Shown: positions 1 to 5,930 of the stretch, one piece after another
Layout of the letters: every line of letters starts with the position of its first letter
Numbering within the stretch: the first letter of the stretch is position 1
From: Clostridia bacterium
GTDB lineage: Bacteria; Bacillota; Clostridia; Oscillospirales; Butyricicoccaceae
DNA length: 7,139 bases
Direction: 5' to 3'
NCBI GenBank assembly: GCA_017396925.1
Contig: JAFQKM010000053.1
Location: 1 to 7,139, forward strand
Position numbers and translations under genes: made by a program
Notes under the pieces: generated by a model
Database searches by the model: none
Told to the model about the DNA's origin: nothing
What the model saw: the letters and a program-made list of their open reading frames with translations, nothing else

Positions 1-209
1 TATCGGTGGACCACCCGCCAGCCATGGCTCTGCAGGGCGTCGGTGCAGGTCCGGGTGCCGAACCAGCCCCCATCGCCGTCGTAGACCCCCATCTCCTCGC
101 CGGCCACGATGCCGACCAGGCCGAGGCCCAGCCCGATGACGGCTAAGAAAAAGACGAAAACCGCCGTGATTTTCAGCGCCAGATTTTCGGTGGCTTTTGA
201 TTTACGCAT
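1..209 (-). CDS. Membrane protein N-terminus, probable sensor histidine kinase (partial)
   Basis: Only the first 69 codons lie in the window; the frame is open to the left edge. The protein starts MRKSKATENL, has a short basic N-terminus and then one hydrophobic membrane segment at about residues 13-37, followed by what looks like the start of an extracytoplasmic part (YDGDGGWFGTRTC). No kinase motif (H-box, N-box, G-box) is inside the window. It is called a sensor kinase because it lies downstream of a response regulator on the same strand and begins with a transmembrane helix, as such kinases do. The ATG at 207-209 is the first possible start: an in-frame TGA lies four codons upstream of it. 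A GGAG sits 11 nt upstream, which is slightly long. The 283-nt distance from the regulator gene is unusual, since these pairs commonly overlap or nearly touch. It could instead be an unrelated membrane protein. Confidence 0.6.
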   Translation of the reverse strand, partial: MRKSKATENLALKITAVFVFFLAVIGLGLGLVGIVAGEEMGVYDGDGGWFGTRTCTDALQSHGWRVVHR

Positions 210-390
210 AGGCGCTCATTCTCCATTCCTGTTTTCTAAACCATAACTGCCAGCCTCTGCTTGCAACAGATTTCCTTCGGATTTCATATACACCGGCATG
301 AGCGTTGCCGCACCTGTCGTTCGCCATAGGTGGAAATCATATTTAATCATGACGCAGCCAATGGTCATTACCGCTGCGCTGATTCTATGT
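210..390. other. Non-coding spacer, left part, between response regulator and membrane protein
   Basis: No convincing gene is seen here on either strand. The long plus-strand frame that begins at 298 is the antisense of the response regulator and has no ribosome binding site. On the minus strand a TAGAAT (382-387) could be a -10 element for the downstream membrane protein gene, but no matching -35 hexamer is present at the right distance. The minus-strand Shine-Dalgarno for the gene starting at 209 lies at 221-224. Confidence 0.5.
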
Positions 391-494
391 CCCCTCGGAG
401 AGCGGAAGGGGGCATACGGGGGGAACGCGGTTCCCGCCCGTAAATCGCGCCGGCGAAAGCCGGTTCTGCTGTTTCCGCAGAAACAGCCGCGATT
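391..494. other. Highly structured inverted-repeat element (hairpins plus three-way junction)
   Basis: Four nested or adjacent inverted repeats occupy about 104 nt. (1) CCCCT 391-395 pairs AGGGG 407-411. (2) CGGG+GGGAAC 417-426 pairs GTTCCC+CCCG 430-440 with a single bulged G at 436 and a 3-nt loop. (3) An outer stem AATCGCG 443-449 pairs CGCGATT 488-494. (4) Inside that stem, CCGGC 450-454/GCCGG 459-463 with loop GAAA and GCTGTTTC 468-475/GAAACAGC 480-487 with loop CGCA lie end to end, separated only by TTCT. The inner hairpins abut the outer stem directly, giving a compact three-way junction. The outer stem overlaps the response regulator stop codon (493-495). No U-tract follows on either strand, so it is not a standard terminator. 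It could be a dispersed REP/MITE-like repeat, an RNA processing or stability element, or a structured RNA. Its function is unknown. Confidence 0.65.
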
Positions 495-1185
495 AAATCT
501 TCTCCATCTTATATCCCTGGCCCCAGACGACTTTGAGGTAGCGGGGTTCGGAGGGATTGATCTCGATCTTTTCGCGCAGATGGCGGATGTGCACGGCCAC
601 GGCGCTTTCCGAGCCGAAGCCGCTCTCGTTCCAGACGCTGCCGTAGATCTGGGCCGACGACCAGACCTTGCCGGGGTTTTCCATCAGCAGCTTGAGGATG
701 TTGTATTCCATAGGGGTCAGCGCCACCGGCTCGCCGTCGACCGACACCTGCTTGCGCTCGTCGTCCATCTCGATGCCGCCCACCACAAGGGTCGAGCTGC
801 GGGGCTTTTCCATGCCGCCCAGATTGGTATAGCGGCGCAGCTGGGAGCGGACGCGCGCCTGCACCTCGAGGGGGTTGAAGGGCTTGGTGATATAGTCGTC
901 GGCGCCCAGATTGAGGCCCATGATCTTGTCGTGGTCTTCGCTGCGGGCACTCAGCAGCAGGATGGGGAAATTGTATTTTTCGCGGATGATCTCCATGGCC
1001 TGCAGGCCGTCGAGCTCGGGCATCATGATGTCCATCAGGGCCAGATGCAGCTCGGTGTTTTCGGCGATCTCCACGGCCTGACGGCCGTTTTCGGCCTCGA
1101 TGAGGTTATATAACTCGTTGGTCAGATAAATGCGCAGGGCTGCGCGGATGTCTTTTTCGTCGTCACAGATCAGAATATTGTACAT
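493..1185 (-). CDS. OmpR/PhoB-family (VanR-like) response regulator, 230 aa
   Basis: This is a two-domain transcription factor of normal family length. The receiver domain spans about residues 1-115: acidic pair D8-D9, phosphoacceptor D52 within ALMDIMMPELDG, the switch residue S79 in LLLSAR, and the conserved K101-P102 in DDYITKPF. The winged-helix DNA-binding domain spans about 130-230, with the recognition helix region AVAVHIRHLREKIE at about 195-208 and the C-terminal hairpin WGQGYKME at 221-228. A partner kinase would phosphorylate D52 and favour dimer binding to direct repeats. The ATG at 1185 is supported by AAGGA starting 8 nt upstream (about 1193-1197). The next gene on this strand begins with a membrane helix, as expected of a sensor. 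The upstream region has repeated TTAAG boxes in spacings typical of this family's sites, so autoregulation is likely. Family assignment is secure; the signal and true targets are not visible. Confidence 0.95.
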   Translation of the reverse strand: MYNILICDDEKDIRAALRIYLTNELYNLIEAENGRQAVEIAENTELHLALMDIMMPELDGLQAMEIIREKYNFPILLLSARSEDHDKIMGLNLGADDYITKPFNPLEVQARVRSQLRRYTNLGGMEKPRSSTLVVGGIEMDDERKQVSVDGEPVALTPMEYNILKLLMENPGKVWSSAQIYGSVWNESGFGSESAVAVHIRHLREKIEINPSEPRYLKVVWGQGYKMEKI

Positions 1186-1216
1186 GCTGGGATCCTTGCC
1201 TTTCTGTATCTTCCCT

Positions 1217-1278
1217 TTTATTCTACCAAAGCCGGCTTTAAGATGAAAGATTGTAGTTTCTTAAGATTTGTTTAAGAG
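1217..1278 (-). promoter_or_regulatory. Predicted promoter and operator of the response regulator gene
   Basis: Read on the minus strand, the boxes are CTTAAA (starting at 1276), CTTAAG (1265) and CTTAAA (1242), so the steps are 11 and 23 bp. A -10-like TAGAAT (1225-1220, five of six to consensus) begins 17 bp after the third box. The -35 position (about 1248-1243) matches consensus poorly, as is common at activator-dependent promoters. Transcription would start near 1213 and leave a leader of about 28 nt before the ATG at 1185. The 11-bp step suits a head-to-tail OmpR-family dimer. The arm is the inverted counterpart of 1335-1396. The binding protein is inferred to be the adjacent regulator. 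Confidence 0.6.
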
Positions 1279-1334
1279 GACGGATGCCTCCCCTATATAG
1301 TATAGACGCGGCAAAAAGGCAAAAGTGCCCCATC
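1279..1334. promoter_or_regulatory. Centre of divergent control region with TATA-like sequence
   Basis: This stretch lies between the two operator arms. It contains an AT-rich TATATAGTATAG core (1294-1305) that resembles a -10 element on both strands (TATAGT on plus at 1296-1301, TATACT on minus at 1304-1299). On the plus strand the flanking TTTAAGA box (1271-1277) would overlap the -35 position for TATAGT, so a third promoter is possible. No independent evidence supports it. Confidence 0.3.
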
Positions 1335-1396
1335 GGCTTAAAAAAATCTTAAGGTTTTTCCTGCTTTTTTCTTAAAGATGGCTGTAGTATACTGAG
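1335..1396 (+). promoter_or_regulatory. Predicted promoter and operator of the serine hydrolase operon
   Basis: The boxes are CTTAAA (1337), CTTAAG (1348) and CTTAAA (1371), with steps of 11 and 23 bp. A -10-like TATACT (1388-1393, five of six) begins 17 bp after the third box. The -35 position (1365-1370) is only a T-run, consistent with dependence on an activator. Aligned to the reverse complement of 1217-1278, about 40 of the 57 central positions are identical without gaps, including all three boxes and their spacing. Transcription would start near 1400, leaving a leader of about 120 nt. Control by the divergently encoded regulator is inferred. Confidence 0.6.
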
Positions 1397-1444
1397 GGCA
1401 GACAAAACCGACCACACCCTTTCATACTTTCATAACAACGGACC

Positions 1445-1472
1445 GGGGAGATGCCTTGCGCATCTCCCTTTT
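1445..1472 (+). terminator. Terminator-like hairpin in the serine hydrolase leader (possible attenuator)
   Basis: GGGAGATGC (1446-1454) pairs perfectly with GCATCTCCC (1460-1468) around a 5-nt loop, and four T residues follow (1469-1472). It lies between the predicted start of transcription near 1400 and the start codon at 1523. A transcript stopped here would be about 70 nt long. The T-run is short, so termination may be partial. No clear competing antiterminator helix was found by eye. A weak extended -10 (TGTTAAACT, 1476-1484) just downstream could provide a second start that escapes the hairpin. Confidence 0.5.
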
Positions 1473-1506
1473 CCGTGTTAAACTGTTTGCATAAGGACCC
1501 AATACC

Positions 1507-1514
1507 AAAGGAGG
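1507..1514 (+). promoter_or_regulatory. Ribosome binding site deciding the 1523 start
   Basis: AAAGGAGG is a near-perfect Shine-Dalgarno 8 nt before the ATG at 1523. It lies inside the longer open frame that begins with an ATG at 1451. That earlier ATG lies inside the leader hairpin and has no properly spaced site, so the 1523 start is preferred. Confidence 0.9.
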
Positions 1515-1522
1515 CTATTCTT

Positions 1523-2923
1523 ATGCTGAACATCACCAACGAGAACCTGGCCCGCTTCGACAGCGTTGTCGGCCGTATCATGGAGGCCGGTCAGGCCGCC
1601 GGTCTGGCTGCCGCCGTCGTCAACAAACAGGGCGAGCTGGTCTTTGAAAAATACTACGGCCTGCGCGACGTCGAGCGTGATCTGCCCATCGACCGCGACA
1701 CCATCTTCGGCGTGGCATCGATCACCAAGTCGTTTACCTCGCTGGCCATCATGCAGCTGCACGAAGCCGGCAAGCTGCACATCAACGACCCCATCTCCAA
1801 GTATATCCCCGAATACCACAATCAGAACCAGCCCGAGCCGGTGCGCATCTGGCACCTGATGTGCCACAGCGGCGGCTTCTATCCCCAGAAGCGCCTGCTG
1901 ATGGAGACCATCGCCAAAGAGCTGGGCTACAGCCAGGAAGCCGACGGCGACTTTGCCTTCATCGAGCACCTCGACATCTACGGCACGGCGCTGGTCGCCA
2001 CCCGTATGGCCGAACAGGCGCACCACATCGACCTGCCCGGCCGCGCCATGAGCTATTTCAACGACGGCTTTGCCCTGCTCTCCCACATCATTCTGCAGGT
2101 CTCGGGCGAGCGCTCCTTTGCCGACTATATCAAAAATCACATCTGCCTGCCTCTGGGCATGACCCGCAGCTCCAGCGAGTTTGTCGCCCCTGCGGCCGAC
2201 CCCAACGCCTCGGTCGTCTATGTTACCGAGCACGGCCCCAGAAGCATTTCCCATAACCTCGACAATGCCTTCGTCCTCAACGGCGGCGGCGCCATGAAGT
2301 CGACGGTGGCCGATATGGCAAAGTATATCGCCATGTATCTGAATTACGGCAAGGGCACCAACGGCACCCGTGTGGCTTCGATGGGCAGCATCCGCGAGAT
2401 GATCAAGCCCCGTCAGACCAACGGCTACGGCGCGACCTATGGCTTCGGCCTGCTGCAGGCCCAGGCCGACGGCTACAGCATGGTCTACCACAACGGCAGC
2501 CTGCCCGGCGTCTCTTCGGCCATGGTCTGGTCCTACGAGCTGGATATGGGCGCCATCATCCTGTGCAACACCGAAGACGTTGCCGCCTCCCCTGCCGCCT
2601 TTGCCCTGCTCCGTCTGGCTGCCGGCCAGGATCCCGAGATCCATCTGCCCCGCCACGCCGATCACGCATGGGCGCCCGAATACCTCGCCCAGATCTGCGG
2701 CCGCTATGAATCGGACGAGGGCGCCGGCTTCACCATCCTTGAAAAGGACGGCAGGCCCTATGTCGACCTCGGCAAGAAGGAAGCCCCCCTCATGGTCATC
2801 TCCGACCGCTATGCCATCGTCCGCGGCGCCTTCAGCGACGTCAACTATGAAGTCCTCATGGACGAGACCCGCGGCGTCTACGCCATGCGTCAGGGCAGCC
2901 GCATCGTCCGCAAGATCCATTGA
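1523..2923 (+). CDS. Serine hydrolase, beta-lactamase fold (S12 / D-aminopeptidase-like), 466 aa
   Basis: This is a penicillin-binding-protein/class C beta-lactamase fold enzyme. The catalytic motifs are visible: S66-x-x-K69 (ASITKSF), Y178-x-N180 (SYFN) and the third motif H323-N-G325 (YHNGSLPG). The serine would form the acyl-enzyme. The catalytic domain spans about residues 10-365. A C-terminal part (about 385-466, GRYESDEGAGFTILEKDG onward) looks like the beta-rich accessory domain seen in D-aminopeptidase and esterase relatives. There is no signal peptide or membrane segment, so the protein is probably cytoplasmic, unlike exported beta-lactamases and DD-peptidases. It may act on D-amino-acid peptides, amides or esters; the substrate cannot be read from sequence, and calling it a resistance enzyme is not justified. 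It is first in a probable operon, 39 nt ahead of the UPF0340 gene, and is preceded by a predicted regulator-controlled promoter and a leader hairpin. Confidence 0.9.
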   Translation: MLNITNENLARFDSVVGRIMEAGQAAGLAAAVVNKQGELVFEKYYGLRDVERDLPIDRDTIFGVASITKSFTSLAIMQLHEAGKLHINDPISKYIPEYHNQNQPEPVRIWHLMCHSGGFYPQKRLLMETIAKELGYSQEADGDFAFIEHLDIYGTALVATRMAEQAHHIDLPGRAMSYFNDGFALLSHIILQVSGERSFADYIKNHICLPLGMTRSSSEFVAPAADPNASVVYVTEHGPRSISHNLDNAFVLNGGGAMKSTVADMAKYIAMYLNYGKGTNGTRVASMGSIREMIKPRQTNGYGATYGFGLLQAQADGYSMVYHNGSLPGVSSAMVWSYELDMGAIILCNTEDVAASPAAFALLRLAAGQDPEIHLPRHADHAWAPEYLAQICGRYESDEGAGFTILEKDGRPYVDLGKKEAPLMVISDRYAIVRGAFSDVNYEVLMDETRGVYAMRQGSRIVRKIH

Positions 2924-2962
2924 TCCCCCTCCCCCATGCACCCAGAAAGGTCGTAATCCCCT

Positions 2963-3508
2963 ATGTATGAAATGATCGAACAACAGGCCCGCACCGCCGT
3001 CACCGAACTGCTCGAGCAGGCCAGGCTCCGCCCCGGCCAGCTGCTGGTCATCGGCTGCTCCTCCAGCGAAATGGTGGGGCAGCACATCGGCCACGGCTCG
3101 TCGATGGAGGCCGCCCAGGCCGCCTTCCGCGGCATCTGGCCCGTATTGCAGGAAAAGGGCATCCATCTGGCCGTCCAGTGCTGCGAGCATCTCAACCGTG
3201 CCCTCGTTATGGAGCGTGCGGTGGCCGAAGCCCACGGCTTCGAGCCGGTCTGGGTCAAGCCCCAGCCCCACGCCGGCGGCTCCTTTGCCGTCACGGCATG
3301 GAATACCTTTTCCGACCCCGTCGCTGTTGAAACCATTGTGGCCGACGCCGGTCTCGACATCGGCGGCACCCTCATCGGCATGCATCTGCGCCGTGTGGCC
3401 GTGCCCGTCCGCCTGAGCCTCAATAAGATCGGTCAGGCCAACATCCTCTGTGCCCGTACCCGCCCCAAGTTTATCGGCGGTCCCCGCGCCGCCTATCAGG
3501 AGATGTGA
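2963..3508 (+). CDS. ywlG: UPF0340 / DUF436 family protein (YwlG-like), 181 aa
   Basis: This is a conserved Firmicutes protein of unknown function, recognised by its blocks: VIGCSSSEMVGQHIGHGSS (about residues 29-47), QCCEHLNRALVMER (72-85), WVKPQPHAGGSFAVTAW (97-113), DIGGTLIGMHLRRVAVPVR (132-150) and ARTRPKFIGGPRA (164-176). Its length equals the family norm of about 180 residues. Conserved cysteines are at C32 and C73-C74. No signal peptide or membrane segment is seen. The ATG at 2963 has only a moderate AGAAAGG 12 nt upstream; a second in-frame ATG three codons later (2972) is possible. It lies 39 nt after the serine hydrolase and 3 nt before the YggS gene, so co-transcription is likely. 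No reaction is assigned. Confidence 0.9.
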   Translation: MYEMIEQQARTAVTELLEQARLRPGQLLVIGCSSSEMVGQHIGHGSSMEAAQAAFRGIWPVLQEKGIHLAVQCCEHLNRALVMERAVAEAHGFEPVWVKPQPHAGGSFAVTAWNTFSDPVAVETIVADAGLDIGGTLIGMHLRRVAVPVRLSLNKIGQANILCARTRPKFIGGPRAAYQEM

Positions 3509-3511
3509 TCT

Positions 3512-4234
3512 ATGCTCAACTATCCGCCCGCCGTCCTCATGGAAGAACGCATTGCCCGTGTCCGTTTTCACATGGCCGAAGCCGCCGTTGCCGCCGGCCG
3601 TGACCCACAGGAGATCCTGCTCTGTGCCGTCAGCAAGACCCAGACCAGCGAGACCGTCCGCATGAGCGCCGGAATGCCGGTCGACTGCTTTGGCGAAAAC
3701 CATATGCAGGAGCTGGTGGCCCATCATCAGGATGGCGCCTATCTGGGCAAGAATGTTCATTTCATCGGCCATCTGCAGACCAACAAGGTCAAAAAGGTGG
3801 TCGGCCTCGCTTCCCTCATCCAGAGCGTCGACAGCCTGCGCCTGCTGGAGGCCATCGAAAAGGAGGCCGGCAGGCAGGGCGTCATTCAGGACATCCTGCT
3901 GGAGCTCAATCTGGCCGGCGAAGAGAGCAAAACGGGCGCCGGGATGGAAGATCTGTGGCCCATGGCCGAGCAGGCCGCTGCCCTCCCCCACATCCGCCTC
4001 CGCGGCCTGATGGGCATTCCCCCTGCCGGCATTTCCAGCGACGACAACCGCCGCTATTTTGCAAATCTCCGCACCCTCTATACACAGCTTGGGGAGAAAT
4101 ACCCCGACCTGCCCATCGACACCCTCTCCATGGGCATGAGCGCCAGCTATAAAGAGGCCATCCTTGAAGGCGCCACCATCGTCCGTGTCGGCTCGGCCAT
4201 CTACGGCGCGAGGGATTACAGCAGGAAACCCTGA
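3512..4234 (+). CDS. yggS: YggS/YlmE/PROSC family PLP-binding protein, 240 aa
   Basis: This is a single-domain PLP carrier or homeostasis protein with the alanine-racemase-like N-terminal barrel fold and no racemase C-terminal domain. The PLP-binding lysine is K42 in LLCAVSKTQ. Other family blocks are GENHMQEL (61-68), HFIGHLQTNKVK (83-94), SVDSL (105-109), LELNLAGEESKTG (130-142), LRGLMGIPP (163-171), LSMGMS (205-210) and the phosphate-binding RVGSAIYG (225-232). Family members keep free PLP in balance and affect amino acid and keto-acid metabolism; no catalytic activity is firmly known. The ATG at 3512 has AGGAG 9 nt upstream (3498-3502), inside the end of the preceding gene, indicating translational coupling. 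In many Firmicutes this gene sits in the sepF cell-division cluster; here it does not. It is the last gene before a strong terminator. Confidence 0.93.
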   Translation: MLNYPPAVLMEERIARVRFHMAEAAVAAGRDPQEILLCAVSKTQTSETVRMSAGMPVDCFGENHMQELVAHHQDGAYLGKNVHFIGHLQTNKVKKVVGLASLIQSVDSLRLLEAIEKEAGRQGVIQDILLELNLAGEESKTGAGMEDLWPMAEQAAALPHIRLRGLMGIPPAGISSDDNRRYFANLRTLYTQLGEKYPDLPIDTLSMGMSASYKEAILEGATIVRVGSAIYGARDYSRKP

Positions 4235-4252
4235 CTTATCCTTAAACATCAT

Positions 4253-4283
4253 AAAAGCCGCTCCTTTTTGGGGAGCGGCTTTT
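4253..4283. terminator. Bidirectional Rho-independent terminator between convergent operons
   Basis: AAAAGCCGCTCC (4253-4264) pairs with GGAGCGGCTTTT (4272-4283), a 12-bp stem with an 8-bp GC-rich core and a 7-nt loop. A T-run follows on the plus strand, and the leading A-run gives the same on the minus strand. It lies between the stop of yggS (4234) and the stop of the minus-strand amidohydrolase (4286), so one hairpin serves both operons. Confidence 0.92.
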
Positions 4284-4285
4284 TC

Positions 4286-5869
4286 TTATGCCTGATAGAC
4301 AGGTTTATCCCGTTTGATGGTCATGCAGACCTTGAGATCACAAAGCTCTTCGGGCGGAATGGCCATGGGGTCGCGGTCGAGAATGACGAAATCGGCAGCC
4401 ATGCCGGGTGCGATCGAGCCCTTTCTGTCCTCTTCGAAGTATTGATATGCGGCGTTGACGGTAACGGCTTTGAGGGCCTCCTCTGCCGATACAGCCAGCT
4501 CGGGGCCCAGCACCCTGCCGCTCTTGCTCCGGCGGTTGACGGCGCACCAGAGGGTCTCGGGCATATTGGGCTTGATGACCGGCGCATCCTGATGGAAGGT
4601 ATAGGGGATACCCAGCTCGACGGCCAACGCCACCGGCGAAATGTGTTCGCCGCGCTCGGGGCCAAAGTTGCGGATATGGACGTCGCCCCAATGCCAGACA
4701 TGGGCCACAAAGAAGCTGAGGATCATGCCCAGATCTTTGGCGCGGCCGATCTGGTCGGCCCCCAGCAGCTGGCAATGGACCATGACGGGACGGATGGCAG
4801 CAATGTCATAGCCCTCCCGCTGCACCCGCTCGCAGGCGCGGAGATACTGCTCGCAGGCCATGTCGCCGTTGCAGTGGGCAAGGATCTGCCGCTTTTCCAT
4901 ACAGGCCCGGCGCACAGCCGCGTAAACGGCCTCGTCCTCCATCATGGGATAGCCCACGTAATCGGGGTCGCCGCCCAGATAGGGCTTACGCATCCATGCG
5001 GTGCGGCCCTGGGGCGAACCGTCGAGGAAGATCTTGTATCCGCCCACCCGGAAATTGCCGTCGTAATCCCGCAGACTGCCCTGCAGATGGGTCTCGACGG
5101 CTTCCATGGAACGCAGATCGGAATAGCCGATCAACTCGATATCAAACATCCGCTCCCGGACGGCCTGTGCATAGAGCTGGGGCAGAATGTTGCGGATGGC
5201 CCCCTCCTGTGCCGTGGTGATGCCGTAGGAGAAATAGATCTGCTGCGCTTTGGCCATACATTCCATATAGACCTGCAGATCGATGGGCGGCATCCGGCGG
5301 GTCAGCGCCGACATGGCGGCCTCTTCCATATAACCGTCCAGCTGTCCCTCTGCCGTACGGCCCATGGTGCCGCCGCTGGGGCAGGGCGTATTTTCATCCA
5401 CGCCAAGCATCTCCAGCGCCAGCGAATTGAATACGCCCATATGGCCCGACTTGTGCTTGACCACCAGCGGATGTCCGGCACTGACGGCATCCAGCTCCCA
5501 TCGGGTAATGTTCCGTGCCTCGGGCAGGTCGTTGTGGTCATAGCCGGCGCAGGTGATCCAGCTGCCGGCTTCGGGGCGGTTTTGCTCGATCCATGTCGTG
5601 ATGCGGCTTTGAATGGCCTCCACCGAGGTGCATCCATCGAGATCGACCTGCATCAGCTCGGCAGCCACACCGGAAAAATGACTGTGGGCATCGATGAAAC
5701 CGGGCAGCAGTGTTCTGCCGCCAAGGTCGACCGGCTGGGCATCGTTGACAGCTGCCGCCTGGGCCGCATTCAGCAGCGCTGTGATCTTCCCGTCCTCGGT
5801 CAGCACGGCATAAGGCATCTCGCCACCCGTCATGGTGCGGATGGGGCCGCCGTAATAAAGCTTTTTCAA
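4286..5869 (-). CDS. YtcJ-like metal-dependent amidohydrolase, 527 aa, TTG start
   Basis: This is an amidohydrolase-superfamily enzyme of the YtcJ/amidohydrolase-3 type, hydrolysing an amide or related bond with bound metal. Visible motifs are: the N-terminal beta region ending LLPGFIDAHSHF with metal ligands H62-x-H64; KIFLDGSPQGRTA (279-291), whose K279 may be a ligand; HCNGD with H332; VHCQLL with H365; FHQDAPV with D428 in place of the usual SDxP; and the C-terminal GSIAPGMAADFVILDRDPM (about 484-502), which closes the small beta domain. No signal peptide is seen. The family covers many substrates, so none is assigned; the nearby diaminopropionate lyase gene hints at amino acid or amide catabolism. 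The start is taken as TTG at 5869 because AAGGGAG lies 8 nt upstream and the protein then begins MKKLYYGG. The frame is open to 6319, but that extension is only the shadow of the AlkD-like gene. The next in-frame ATG would cut into the first strand. Confidence 0.9.
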   Translation of the reverse strand: MKKLYYGGPIRTMTGGEMPYAVLTEDGKITALLNAAQAAAVNDAQPVDLGGRTLLPGFIDAHSHFSGVAAELMQVDLDGCTSVEAIQSRITTWIEQNRPEAGSWITCAGYDHNDLPEARNITRWELDAVSAGHPLVVKHKSGHMGVFNSLALEMLGVDENTPCPSGGTMGRTAEGQLDGYMEEAAMSALTRRMPPIDLQVYMECMAKAQQIYFSYGITTAQEGAIRNILPQLYAQAVRERMFDIELIGYSDLRSMEAVETHLQGSLRDYDGNFRVGGYKIFLDGSPQGRTAWMRKPYLGGDPDYVGYPMMEDEAVYAAVRRACMEKRQILAHCNGDMACEQYLRACERVQREGYDIAAIRPVMVHCQLLGADQIGRAKDLGMILSFFVAHVWHWGDVHIRNFGPERGEHISPVALAVELGIPYTFHQDAPVIKPNMPETLWCAVNRRSKSGRVLGPELAVSAEEALKAVTVNAAYQYFEEDRKGSIAPGMAADFVILDRDPMAIPPEELCDLKVCMTIKRDKPVYQA

Positions 5870-5877
5870 AGGAATCT

Positions 5878-5884
5878 CTCCCTT
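5878..5884 (-). promoter_or_regulatory. Ribosome binding site supporting the TTG start at 5869
   Basis: On the minus strand AAGGGAG precedes TTG-AAA-AAG by 8 nt. No in-frame ATG lies in the 61-nt gap after the AlkD-like gene, so this site decides the start of the amidohydrolase. Confidence 0.8.
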
Positions 5885-5930
5885 CTGTTCCAATTTTCCT
5901 ATATCGTTAAGATGGCTGCACCGGCTGTAT

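Noticed and set aside
443..494. Rho-independent terminator for the response regulator
   Set aside because: The stems are strong, but no T-run follows on the minus strand (the sequence continues into GC-rich bases), so a standard intrinsic terminator is not supported.
298..1113. Plus-strand open frame of 271 codons
   Set aside because: It is mostly antisense to the response regulator, which has clear family motifs. It lacks a ribosome binding site and its translation matches no family; it arises from GC-rich codon bias.
1451..1522. Earlier ATG (1451) for the serine hydrolase
   Set aside because: It lies inside the leader hairpin with no spaced Shine-Dalgarno. The 24 extra residues look neither like a signal peptide nor like the family, and a strong site precedes 1523.
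1372..1581. Minus-strand open frame of 69 codons
   Set aside because: It spans the promoter, leader and start of the hydrolase in reverse, has no recognisable product, and conflicts with the operator layout.
1478..4252. Minus-strand open frame of 924 codons
   Set aside because: It is antisense to three well-supported genes. Its composition (H, A, G, D, V rich) is typical of the reverse frame of GC-rich coding sequence.
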